A stretch of 8,864 bases of DNA. Origin: Anaerolineales bacterium (GTDB taxonomy: Bacteria; Chloroflexota; Anaerolineae; Epilineales; JAANWY01). Both the position numbers and the translations under genes were made by a program. The stretch spans positions 1 to 8,864 of the forward strand of contig JAANWY010000070.1 of NCBI GenBank assembly GCA_018263655.1, given 5' to 3'. Under the pieces are notes generated by a model, which worked only from the letters and a program-made list of their open reading frames with translations, was not told the DNA's origin and did not search any database. Positions 1 through 5,951 of this stretch are shown here, in pieces; within the stretch, counting starts at the first letter, position 1; each line of letters opens with the position of its first letter.

Positions 1-1
1 G

Positions 2-81
2 CCCCTCCCCCAATTCTAGGGGAGGGGAGCCGAGTTCCCCCCTCTCCCAGAGTTGGGAGAGGGGGGCTAGGGGGGAGAGGG
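2..81. repeat. Pair of G/C-rich hairpin repeats
   Basis: Two related inverted repeats lie back to back. The first pairs CCCCTCCCC (2-10) with GGGGAGGGG (19-27). The second is a 13-bp perfect stem (37-49 with 54-66) around a 4-base loop, built on CCCTCTCCC/GGGAGAGGG, followed by a further G-rich half copy (71-81). Dispersed intergenic repeats of this composition are common in GC-rich bacterial genomes. The last part (71-80) is purine-rich and may double as the ribosome-binding region of the following gene. Function as a terminator for a gene left of the window is possible, but there is no T-tract. Confidence 0.7.
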
Positions 82-83
82 CC

Positions 84-464
84 ATGTGTGCGATGAAATC
101 TAACAATGTCAAGCTACTCAGGCACTTCGTAAGCAGCCGAAGGGAGTTGAGCCAATTGCCCGTAATCAGTGTTCCGAGGACACTTCGACAGCAACTTGGC
201 GACGACGGGGCCGATGATCTGGTCAATCTGATCAACCGAGCCACGGAAGATGCCAAGGAAGATACCCTTGTTCTGGCTGGGGAGAGGTATGAACGCCGGC
301 TCAGTGAGGAGATAAGTGGTGTCAAACAGAACATCGCTGAGACAAGAGCCGAACTTCAAACTCAGTTGGCAGAAACGAAGTCAGAGTTGATTCGCTGGAT
401 GTTTATCTTCTGGGTGGGACAACTAGCGGCAATGTTGGGCATCCTTTTCGTATTCTTCAGTTGA
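84..464 (+). CDS. Small coiled-coil protein with C-terminal membrane anchor
   Basis: The 126-residue product has three visible parts. An N-terminal segment (about 27-52) carries VPRTLRQQLGDDGADDLVNLINRA. A charged helical stretch (about 62-103) repeats AETRAEL/AETKSEL-type units and is a likely coiled coil. One hydrophobic segment (about 104-125, rich in W, F, I, L) ends the chain, giving a tail-anchored topology. It resembles small uncharacterised coiled-coil/transmembrane proteins loosely grouped with DUF1640/LA_3696-type families; that likeness is from memory of the pattern and no function is claimed. An ATG at 93 is an alternative start; the G/A-rich stretch at 71-80 suits the start at 84. 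It stands alone, converges on glmS, and is followed by a hairpin terminator. Confidence 0.72.
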   Translation: MCAMKSNNVKLLRHFVSSRRELSQLPVISVPRTLRQQLGDDGADDLVNLINRATEDAKEDTLVLAGERYERRLSEEISGVKQNIAETRAELQTQLAETKSELIRWMFIFWVGQLAAMLGILFVFFS

Positions 465-490
465 TCCATCTGGGTACTGGCGAAACGAGA

Positions 491-526
491 AGAAAGAGCG
501 CACCGTCGCGATGGTGCGCTCTTTCT
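491..526. terminator. Bidirectional rho-independent terminator between convergent genes
   Basis: A 14-bp perfect stem (491-504 with 513-526) encloses an 8-base loop. It has an A-rich left arm and a T-rich right arm (CTCTTTCTTT), so it can end transcription from both sides. It lies 27 bases after the stop at 464 and 32 bases after the glmS stop (558 on the minus strand), which is the expected position for both genes. Confidence 0.85.
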
Positions 527-557
527 TTGTGGAGGCGAAGGGCTCCAGAAGCTGTCG

Positions 558-2411
558 CTACTCTACGGTCACGCTCTTTGCCAGATTTCGTGGCTGGTCC
601 ACGTCGCAGCCCAGAGTGACGGCCATGTGGTAGGCCAGAAGCTGGAGCGGCACCACGTTCAGGATCGGCGAAAGCGCCTCGTCTGTCCCGGGGACGTAGA
701 TCACGTGATTGGCGTACTTCTCGATCTCCGTATCACCCTCGGTTGCAACGGCGATCACCTCGGCCTCACGAGCCCGAACTTCCTGGATATTGCTCATCAC
801 CTTGTCGTACGTCTCACTCTGGGTCACGATGGCGACGACGGGGATCGTCGGATCCAGCATGGCGATGGGGCCGTGCTTCAGTTCGCCGGCCGGGTAGCCT
901 TCGGCGTGGATATAGCTGATTTCCTTGAGCTTCAGCGCGCCCTCCAGCGCGGCCGGGTAGCCGAACCCGCGTCCGAAGAAGAAAAACGAACGGCAGTCAC
1001 TGTACGCGCGCGCCAATTCGGCCGTCTGCTCATCCAGCTCCAGCAGGAACGCGGCTTGCTTTGGCACCTGCCGCAGGCTTCGCAAGACGGCGTCGATCGC
1101 AGATTCGTCCATCGAGCCACGCAACTGAGCTAAATGAAGGGCCAGCAAGTTGAGGAGCACCAACTGGGCTGTGAACGACTTGGTGGCCACCACCCCGATC
1201 TCGGGACCGACTTGGAGGTAGAGCACGGCATCGGTCCCGCGGGTGATGGTGCTGCCCATGACGTTGGTGAGGGCGATGGTCGTGGCGCCGGCCTCCTCTG
1301 CCAACCGAAAGCCGGCTAGCGTGTCGGCCGTCTCGCCGGACTGGGTGATGAGGATGACGAGGGTGTTCTCGTCGAGCAGCGGCGTGCCGTAGCGGAACTC
1401 CGAGGCGATAGCGACCTCGACTGGCAGCCGCGCCCACTGCTCGATGGCCAGCTTGCCCACCAAGCCGGCGTAGTACGACGTGCCGCAGGCAACGATGTAG
1501 ATGCGGTCTATCTCGCTCAGGTCCACGTCGCCCAGTTCGGACAGAGCGACCTGCAACTTCCCCGATGCAGCAGCGTCTACGCGGCCGCGCAGCGTGGCCT
1601 GGAGTGCCTCGGGTTGTTCGTAGATTTCTTTGAGGACGAAGTGGGGGAAGCCACCTTTTTCGGCCGCTTCGGCGTCCCAGCTGACGAGGAAGGGCTCTCG
1701 TTCGACCGGGCGCCCGTCGAGGTCGATGATCTCGATGCCATTCCGTCGCACAGCGACGATTTCGCCGTCCTCGATGAGCAAGGAACGACGGGTTTCGCGG
1801 AGTATGGCGGGGATATCAGAGGCCAGGAAGTTCTCCCCCTGACCGATGCCGGCCACCAACGGTGAGAAAAGCCGCGCCCCCACGATCAGGTTGGGGTGGT
1901 CTTGCGTGAAGCCGGCGATGGCATAAGCGCCGGTGACCTGCCGCAGAGCCAGGCGCACGGCTGTCACGAAGTCTTCTTCGGTGCGCGCTGTGTCGGCATA
2001 GGCTGCTTCGAGCAGGTGAGCGATCACCTCGGTGTCCGTTTCGGAACGGAATTCGTGGCCGGCAGCCATCAACTCCTCGCGCAGCGAAGCATAGTTCTCG
2101 ATGATGCCGTTGTGGACAACGGCGATAGTCCCGCTGCAATCGGTGTGAGGGTGGGCGTTGGGCGTTGTGGGAGCGCCGTGCGTGGCCCAACGCGTGTGTC
2201 CAACACCGAGGTAACCGGCCGGCGTATCGCCGTTGAAGCCCTGAATCAGCTGGTTCAGCTTGCCCTCTCTCTTGTGGATCGAAATCTGGTGCTCGGGGGT
2301 CAGCACGGCGATGCCGGCCGAGTCGTACCCGCGATACTCCAGGCGCTTGAGTCCATCCAGCAGAATTGGTGCGGCGAACCGCCCACCAACGTAACCAACA
2401 ATACCACACAT
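558..2411 (-). CDS. glmS: Glutamine-fructose-6-phosphate aminotransferase (isomerizing)
   Basis: GlmS makes glucosamine-6-phosphate from fructose-6-phosphate and glutamine, the first committed step to UDP-GlcNAc for cell wall and surface glycans; it is cytoplasmic. The 617-residue length is normal for the family. The protein starts MCGIVGY, so Cys2 becomes the N-terminal nucleophile of the class II glutaminase domain (about 2-235), which also shows GHTRWATHG (71-79) and HNGIIENY (100-107). Two SIS sugar-isomerase domains follow, with CGTSYYAG (309-316), TQSGETADT (356-364), ATKSFTAQ (409-416) and the EGALKLKEISYIHAE block (490-504). It ends in the typical PRNLAKSVTVE. The ATG is preceded at 5 bases by AGGAGGGG (2417-2424, minus strand). 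A glmS ribozyme lies about 265 bases upstream, so synthesis is probably repressed by the enzyme's own product. The 3' end runs into a hairpin terminator. Confidence 0.98.
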   Translation of the reverse strand: MCGIVGYVGGRFAAPILLDGLKRLEYRGYDSAGIAVLTPEHQISIHKREGKLNQLIQGFNGDTPAGYLGVGHTRWATHGAPTTPNAHPHTDCSGTIAVVHNGIIENYASLREELMAAGHEFRSETDTEVIAHLLEAAYADTARTEEDFVTAVRLALRQVTGAYAIAGFTQDHPNLIVGARLFSPLVAGIGQGENFLASDIPAILRETRRSLLIEDGEIVAVRRNGIEIIDLDGRPVEREPFLVSWDAEAAEKGGFPHFVLKEIYEQPEALQATLRGRVDAAASGKLQVALSELGDVDLSEIDRIYIVACGTSYYAGLVGKLAIEQWARLPVEVAIASEFRYGTPLLDENTLVILITQSGETADTLAGFRLAEEAGATTIALTNVMGSTITRGTDAVLYLQVGPEIGVVATKSFTAQLVLLNLLALHLAQLRGSMDESAIDAVLRSLRQVPKQAAFLLELDEQTAELARAYSDCRSFFFFGRGFGYPAALEGALKLKEISYIHAEGYPAGELKHGPIAMLDPTIPVVAIVTQSETYDKVMSNIQEVRAREAEVIAVATEGDTEIEKYANHVIYVPGTDEALSPILNVVPLQLLAYHMAVTLGCDVDQPRNLAKSVTVE

Positions 2412-2424
2412 GGGTTCCCCTCCT

Positions 2425-2673
2425 GTCTAGTTAGTCGGGTAGTCGAGTAGTCAGGTTAGTCTGGTAGTCGTGTGGTCAGGTTGTCGGATAGTCAAGTGGC
2501 CGCGTAAGTCCTTATGAGTCGATTGACTGAATGACCAAGAGACTACGCGACTAAATGACTAAACGACTAAGGAACCGTGATTAAATAACTTGCTCATTTG
2601 AAGCTATACGGTCCTGCTCAAATGGGCAAGTTATTTAATTCTCAATCCTAAGCGACTACCCGACTAAACGACC
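2425..2673. repeat. Degenerate TAGTC repeat array with palindromic core (MITE-like)
   Basis: The leader between the glmS ribozyme and glmS is filled by short units of roughly 8 bases built on GTAGTCGA. They run as TAGTC from about 2429 to 2510, flip to GACTA from about 2524 to 2569, are interrupted by a 22-bp palindrome, and resume as GACTA at 2653-2673. The outer units form a perfect 15-bp inverted repeat (2431-2445 with 2653-2667). Period and sequence are loose (TAGTC, TGGTC, TTGTC, AAGTC), so this is neither a clean tandem repeat nor a CRISPR. It may be a non-autonomous mobile or recombination-prone element. No open frame of note is present. Confidence 0.75.
2580..2639. repeat. 22-bp stem palindrome inside the glmS leader
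   Basis: Bases 2580-2601 pair with 2618-2639 over 22 positions, 21 Watson-Crick and one wobble (T2594/G2625), with a 16-base loop. The arms are AT-rich (ATTAAATAACTTG), in sharp contrast to the GC-rich surroundings, which suggests foreign origin. In the glmS transcript it would form a long hairpin downstream of the ribozyme. The U-rich end of the arm gives it some terminator character, but a terminator here would silence glmS, so a structural or mobile-element role seems likelier. Confidence 0.8.
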
Positions 2674-2676
2674 ACT

Positions 2677-2963
2677 GCGATCCTGGCTGTGCCGGCAGTC
2701 CTCCACCGGTTTTTCAGGTCGCTTTGTGAGAGGGGAAAGATAGGACGGTGGTGCGTCCTGGAGGCATCCGCCGATCTGATCGATTTTCCCGGTCGGAGAG
2801 CGACCGGTTCGCCCCGCCGTGCAGCGAGGAACCTCCACCTCGTCAACTGGCAGCCCGGCCTCGGGCTCTGCTAGCCCGAAGGGCTTTGTATCTGAGCCTG
2901 GTCGTTCACGGCCAGGTGATTTCTCTCAGTCGTTTACGGCCGGGCGGAGCCAGTTCAGGCGCT
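2677..2963 (-). ncRNA. glmS: glmS self-cleaving ribozyme / GlcN6P riboswitch, with two large insertions
   Basis: Read on the minus strand, the RNA begins at the cleavage motif A|GCGCC (A-1 at 2963, G+1 at 2962). P1 forms from AACUGGC (2955-2949) and GCCAGUU (2851-2845). The core AGUUGACGAGGUGGAGGUU (2848-2830) and AUCGGCGGAUGCCUCC (2775-2760) match the glmS ribozyme of Bacillus subtilis nearly base for base, and GGAGG/CCUCC make P2. P3 is GGACG-6 nt-CGUCC (2758-2743). P4.1 is GCGACCUG (2722-2715) with CAGG-A-UCGC (2685-2677), enclosing P4, CCGG-10 nt-CCGG (2709-2692), whose loop has the GGACU seen in the family. Extra sequence sits on top of P1 (2938-2945 with 2853-2860, plus 77 nt) and after the P2 5' strand (45 nt, 2829-2785). 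In known members GlcN6P is the cofactor for cleavage at -1/+1, which destabilises glmS mRNA. It lies directly upstream of glmS, as expected. Covariance scoring was not possible here. Confidence 0.93.
2962..2963 (-). other. Predicted ribozyme cleavage site
   Basis: By homology to the family, cleavage falls between A-1 (complement of 2963) and G+1 (complement of 2962), giving a 5'-OH end starting GCGCC. The site lies 26 bases after the last base of the plsC stop codon (2989), so cutting a read-through transcript would separate the plsC operon message from glmS. No convincing promoter is seen in those 26 bases. Confidence 0.8.
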
Positions 2964-2988
2964 GTCTTCCCCTATTTCGTGTCTTCTG

Positions 2989-3657
2989 TCACCTCCTCTC
3001 CAGATATTTCTCGGTTGCTTGGTCCAGATTCTCGTAAACGCCGCGATACTCGGGTGGCATCAGTTCGGCCAGATGGTACATGATCTCATCGGTGATCGCG
3101 TCCAACTGCTCCCGAGGGATTCTTCGGCCCTCCATGGCGATACGAAAGGGCTCACCGACGGCCATGTGTACCTCCGTGCGCCGCAGCCGGCTGAGGTTCC
3201 GCCAGAACGATTGGGTGCCCCAGATGGCCACGGGCAAGATTGTAGCATCGGTGCGTGCTGCCAGCAAGGCGATGCCACTGCGCCCGCGTTGGAGCTGGCC
3301 ATCCTCGCTGCGTGTGCCTTCTGGGGCGACGAGCAGTGCGTCGCCACGCCGCAGCAACGCCAATGACTGGCGAATGGCTTGGCGATCAACCGCGTCCCGA
3401 TGGACCGGAATCGCCCCATAGGCCGGGAAAACCCAGCCGAACAGTGGGGTCTTGAAGAGCTCGGCCTTGCTCAACGGCATAATGGTTCGGGGCAGGAAGG
3501 CGCCGGTAAGGAGCGGGTCCAGGAAACTAGCGTGGTTGATGGCAACGATCAACGTGTCTGTCGCCGGCGTGTTCTCCATGTCCTGGATCGTGAGCCTTAA
3601 CAGGGTCCTCAGTATGAGCCGCAGCAGGAAATTGGCGAGCCGGTGAAACCACATCAT
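2989..3657 (-). CDS. plsC: 1-acyl-sn-glycerol-3-phosphate acyltransferase (PlsC family), copy 1
   Basis: PlsC enzymes acylate lysophosphatidic acid to phosphatidic acid at the membrane. The 222-residue product carries the acyltransferase blocks in order: NHASFLD (H42, D47, the catalytic HX4D), GAIPVHRD (81-88, block II), PEGTRS (112-117, block III) and PVAI (142-145, block IV). The N-terminal 25 residues are amphipathic/hydrophobic, fitting a membrane-associated enzyme. The ATG overlaps the stop of the upstream paralogue as ATGA, implying coupled translation; a second ATG follows at once. Both paralogues end similarly (PPEYRGVYENL versus PQEYRGVYGEF), so they look like a tandem duplication. 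All catalytic motifs are canonical here. Exact acyl-acceptor specificity cannot be read from sequence. Confidence 0.92.
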   Translation of the reverse strand: MMWFHRLANFLLRLILRTLLRLTIQDMENTPATDTLIVAINHASFLDPLLTGAFLPRTIMPLSKAELFKTPLFGWVFPAYGAIPVHRDAVDRQAIRQSLALLRRGDALLVAPEGTRSEDGQLQRGRSGIALLAARTDATILPVAIWGTQSFWRNLSRLRRTEVHMAVGEPFRIAMEGRRIPREQLDAITDEIMYHLAELMPPEYRGVYENLDQATEKYLERR

Positions 3658-4313
3658 GAGACGAACTCGCCGTACACCCCTCGATATTCCTGGGGTAGCA
3701 TCTGGGCGATATGGGTCATAATCTCGTCAGTCGCCTCGCGTCGTTTCACACGTGGGACACGTTCATCCTCTGCGTAGTGAGATGAAGTGAAGGGCTGCCC
3801 GAAAGTTGCGGTTAGGCGTGGCCGGCGCAGACGCTTCAGCTCGCTCAGAATCTTGTCAGTACCCGTAATGGCTACCGGCAACACCGGCGCTCTGGATTTC
3901 AGGGCCAGGTAGGCGGCGCCGGTTCGCGCGCGCTCCAACGCACCGGTAACGCTCCGGCGGGCTTCGGGGGCTAGGATGATGACGCCCCCGCCCCGCAGAA
4001 TGTTCAAGGCTCGGCGGATCACCTGGCGGTCGACTTGGTCGCGGTGAACGGGAACGGCGCCGTAGGCCCGCAGTGCGAGCCCCGTGCCTGGCACCGAGTA
4101 GAGGTCGGAGAGGGCGATGGGATCAACCGGATATGGCATGGCGGCGATCACGAGCAGAGGGTCCAAGTGCGCCAGGTGGTTGAAGGCCACGATGAGGGAC
4201 CCGCTCGGTGGGATGTTCTCGCGTCCGTGAATCTCCGCTTTGGTCAGCGTCGCAAATGCTGCACATAAAAAGCTGCGCGCGAAATGCCGGAAGGCTAGTT
4301 GGCGCCGCGACAT
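3654..4313 (-). CDS. PlsC-family acyltransferase, copy 2 (variant block III)
   Basis: The 219-residue paralogue of the next gene has NHLAHLD (H46, D51), GAVPVHRD (85-92) and PVAI (146-149). Block III reads PEARRS (116-121) instead of PEGTRS: the Glu and the last Arg-Ser are kept, but Gly-Thr is replaced by Ala-Arg. In this family block III contributes to binding the phosphate of the acyl acceptor, so the substrate may differ from copy 1, or activity may be altered. The start overlaps the 3' end of cmk by 19 bases, with GGAG about 6 bases before the ATG, and its stop overlaps the start of copy 1. A cmk-plsC order is also common in Firmicutes and Chloroflexota. Confidence 0.88.
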   Translation of the reverse strand: MSRRQLAFRHFARSFLCAAFATLTKAEIHGRENIPPSGSLIVAFNHLAHLDPLLVIAAMPYPVDPIALSDLYSVPGTGLALRAYGAVPVHRDQVDRQVIRRALNILRGGGVIILAPEARRSVTGALERARTGAAYLALKSRAPVLPVAITGTDKILSELKRLRRPRLTATFGQPFTSSHYAEDERVPRVKRREATDEIMTHIAQMLPQEYRGVYGEFVS

Positions 4314-4990
4314 ACCATCTCCATGACTGCGTCGATGGCTTCAGTAGCGCTTAGGCCGTCGGTGTCAACAATGGTGGCATCATCAGCTGGCCGCAAAGGA
4401 GCCATGACCCGCGAACTGTCCAACCGGTCGCGCCGGCGCATATCGCGCAGAATCGCTGCATAGTCGGCGTCCTCGTCTCGATCCCGCCGTTCTTCGTAGC
4501 GCCGGCGCGACCGCTCTTCAGCCGATGCGTCCAGGTAGATTTTCAGGTCGGCATCGGGCAGTACCACCGTCCCAATGTCGCGCCCGACGACGACGGCTTC
4601 GCCGCCACCGGCGATCCGCCGCTGCTGGGCCACCATGGCTGTGCGCACGCCTGGGTACGCTGACACAGCCGAGACGTCGGCGTCCACTTCCGGCCGGCGC
4701 AGCGCCCACGTGACATCTTCGTCGTCCACGAGAACGGTGTACTGCCGGCCATCGTCGTTGGTCGGTGCTGTGATGTCGATTTTGATCTCCCCGGCCAAGG
4801 CCGTCACGGCGGCTTCGTCGCGGATGTTGATCCCGCGCTCCAACGCGATCCAGGTGACGGCGCGGTACATGGCGCCGGTGTCCAGGTAGCGGTAGCCCAA
4901 TCGCTCGGCGACGGCCTCGCCGATCGTGCTCTTGCCGGCGGCGGCCGGTCCGTCGATGGTGATGATGTCTGATCTGTGATTATTCAACAC
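4295..4990 (-). CDS. cmk: Cytidylate kinase
   Basis: Cmk phosphorylates CMP and dCMP to the diphosphates using ATP, in cytoplasmic pyrimidine salvage. The 231-residue length is typical. The sequence shows a P-loop GPAAAGKST (14-22), LDTGAMYR (36-43), SAYPGVR (110-116) in the CMP-binding region, VVGRDIGTVVLPDADLKIYL (134-153), the lid RRRDRLDSSR (185-194) and APLRPADDA (197-205). Translation starts at GTG (4990) directly after the rluB TAA with no gap; GAAGG inside the end of rluB can serve as ribosome-binding site. It overlaps the following plsC by 19 bases, so rluB, cmk and both plsC genes form a tight operon. Confidence 0.96.
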   Translation of the reverse strand: MLNNHRSDIITIDGPAAAGKSTIGEAVAERLGYRYLDTGAMYRAVTWIALERGINIRDEAAVTALAGEIKIDITAPTNDDGRQYTVLVDDEDVTWALRRPEVDADVSAVSAYPGVRTAMVAQQRRIAGGGEAVVVGRDIGTVVLPDADLKIYLDASAEERSRRRYEERRDRDEDADYAAILRDMRRRDRLDSSRVMAPLRPADDATIVDTDGLSATEAIDAVMEMVCRGAN

Positions 4991-5713
4991 TTACGCGCCT
5001 TCGACCGCCGTCCGCAGCTCCTCAACTTCACCTCGGGATAGATGACGCCACCGGCCTGGTGATAGATTGCCCGGTCGAATGGGGCCCAGTCTGACACGAA
5101 TCAATCGCTTTACCGGGTGTTCGACGGCGTCGGCCATGCGCCGAATCTGTCGCTTGCGACCTTCGTGCAGAATCATTCGGAGCCAGGTGTCTCCCGCCTC
5201 GCAGCGCAGCACTTCGACTTGAGCCGGCGCTGTCACGCCATCTTCGAGACGCACGCCTGAGCGTAAGCGGCCTACATCCTCCTGCGGGGGCCGGCCCGAC
5301 ACCCGTACGTGGTACTCCTTCTGATGCTCGAAGCTCGGGTGTGTTAGCCGGTGGGTGAGCGCGCCGTCGTTGGTGAGGAGGATGAGGCCCTCGCTGTCTG
5401 CATCGAGCCGGCCCACGGGGTAGACGCGTTCGTCCACATCCACCAGGTCCAGCACCGTGGTCCGCCCCCACGGATCATCGGCTGTGGTGATCACGTCCAG
5501 CGGCTTGTGGAGCACGATGTAGACGTAGTCCTCGGTGACGCTGATCGGCTCGCCATCGACGGTGATCGCGTCGCGTTCTGGATCGACCTTCGTCCCCAGT
5601 TGGGTGATCGCTTGCCCGTTTACGACGACGCGCCCTTGCTCGATGATTTCCTCGCTCTTGCGCCGGGATGCGACGCCGGCGTGAGCCATGACTTTTTGTA
5701 GGCGTTCTTTCAT
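4991..5713 (-). CDS. rluB: 23S rRNA pseudouridine synthase, RluB/RsuA family
   Basis: The enzyme isomerises a specific uridine in rRNA. An N-terminal S4 RNA-binding domain (MKERLQKVMAHAGVASRRKSEE, about 1-50) is followed by the catalytic domain with PVGRLDADSEGLILLTNDG, where the Asp of GRLD (about residue 104) is the catalytic aspartate. EYHVRV and EGRKRQIRRM follow, as usual in the RsuA/RluB/E/F group. The ATG at 5713 is chosen; a TTG at 5719 would add two residues and neither has a clear Shine-Dalgarno sequence. RluB is the likeliest member given the S4 domain and association with scpB and cmk, a frequent arrangement in Gram-positive-like operons, but the exact target uridine is inferred only by family. 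Confidence 0.9.
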   Translation of the reverse strand: MKERLQKVMAHAGVASRRKSEEIIEQGRVVVNGQAITQLGTKVDPERDAITVDGEPISVTEDYVYIVLHKPLDVITTADDPWGRTTVLDLVDVDERVYPVGRLDADSEGLILLTNDGALTHRLTHPSFEHQKEYHVRVSGRPPQEDVGRLRSGVRLEDGVTAPAQVEVLRCEAGDTWLRMILHEGRKRQIRRMADAVEHPVKRLIRVRLGPIRPGNLSPGRWRHLSRGEVEELRTAVEGA

Positions 5714-5740
5714 CGTCAAGCTCGTTGGAACCTGATGGAC

Positions 5741-5951
5741 TAACTCGTAAAACGTGATGCGTGAAACGTAAAGTCGTAACCGTTCAGGTAGTGGGGACCC
5801 TTGCGAAGGTTTGCCAGTCGCATTCGGGTTGAAAGACCCCTCGCTAGTCGAAACCTCTTGCCAAGGCTACTCCCAACCTTCGCAAGGGTGGCTGAACGCT
5901 TACGTAAAGCCTTCTGCATGATGTTGCGTTTTACGTGTTACGTTTTACGTC
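5741..5951. repeat. Degenerate CGTAAAAC repeat element with palindromic core
   Basis: The scpB-rluB gap is built like the glmS leader element but from different sequence. Outer short units (CGTAAAACGT, GCGTGAAACGTAAA) at 5746-5773 are mirrored by units at 5925-5949, with a perfect 10-bp inverted repeat 5746-5755/5940-5949. The core pairs ACCCTTGCGAAGGTT (5797-5811) with 5875-5889 perfectly over 15 bp, then CGTTCAG (5781-5787) with CTGAACG (5892-5898), then CGTAA (5775-5779) with TTACG (5900-5904). The 63-base interior includes a second, looser cctcttgccaagg copy. The right arm runs into scpB and encodes its last residues and stop. Probably a dispersed MITE-like repeat; its effect on rluB transcription is unknown. 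Confidence 0.75.

Noticed and set aside
1816..2450. Long antisense or shifted ORFs of 184-197 codons over the 5' half of glmS
   Set aside because: They overlap a fully intact glmS with all motifs and have Arg/His/Pro-rich shadow composition.
2425..2673. CRISPR array
   Set aside because: Units are only about 8 bases, degenerate, change orientation and have no regular spacers.
2677..2963. RNase P RNA, tmRNA or SRP RNA
   Set aside because: No GAGGAAAGTCC, tRNA-like CCA end, or GGAAGCAGC signature; the glmS ribozyme core matches instead.
2656..3083. Several short ORFs of 60-111 codons on both strands
   Set aside because: They lie in the glmS ribozyme and its flanks, show no protein-like pattern or ribosome-binding site, and the RNA structure explains the sequence.
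4518..4889. ORFs of 62-104 codons on both strands over cmk
   Set aside because: Shadow frames with Arg/Ala/Pro-rich composition over a gene with complete cytidylate kinase motifs.
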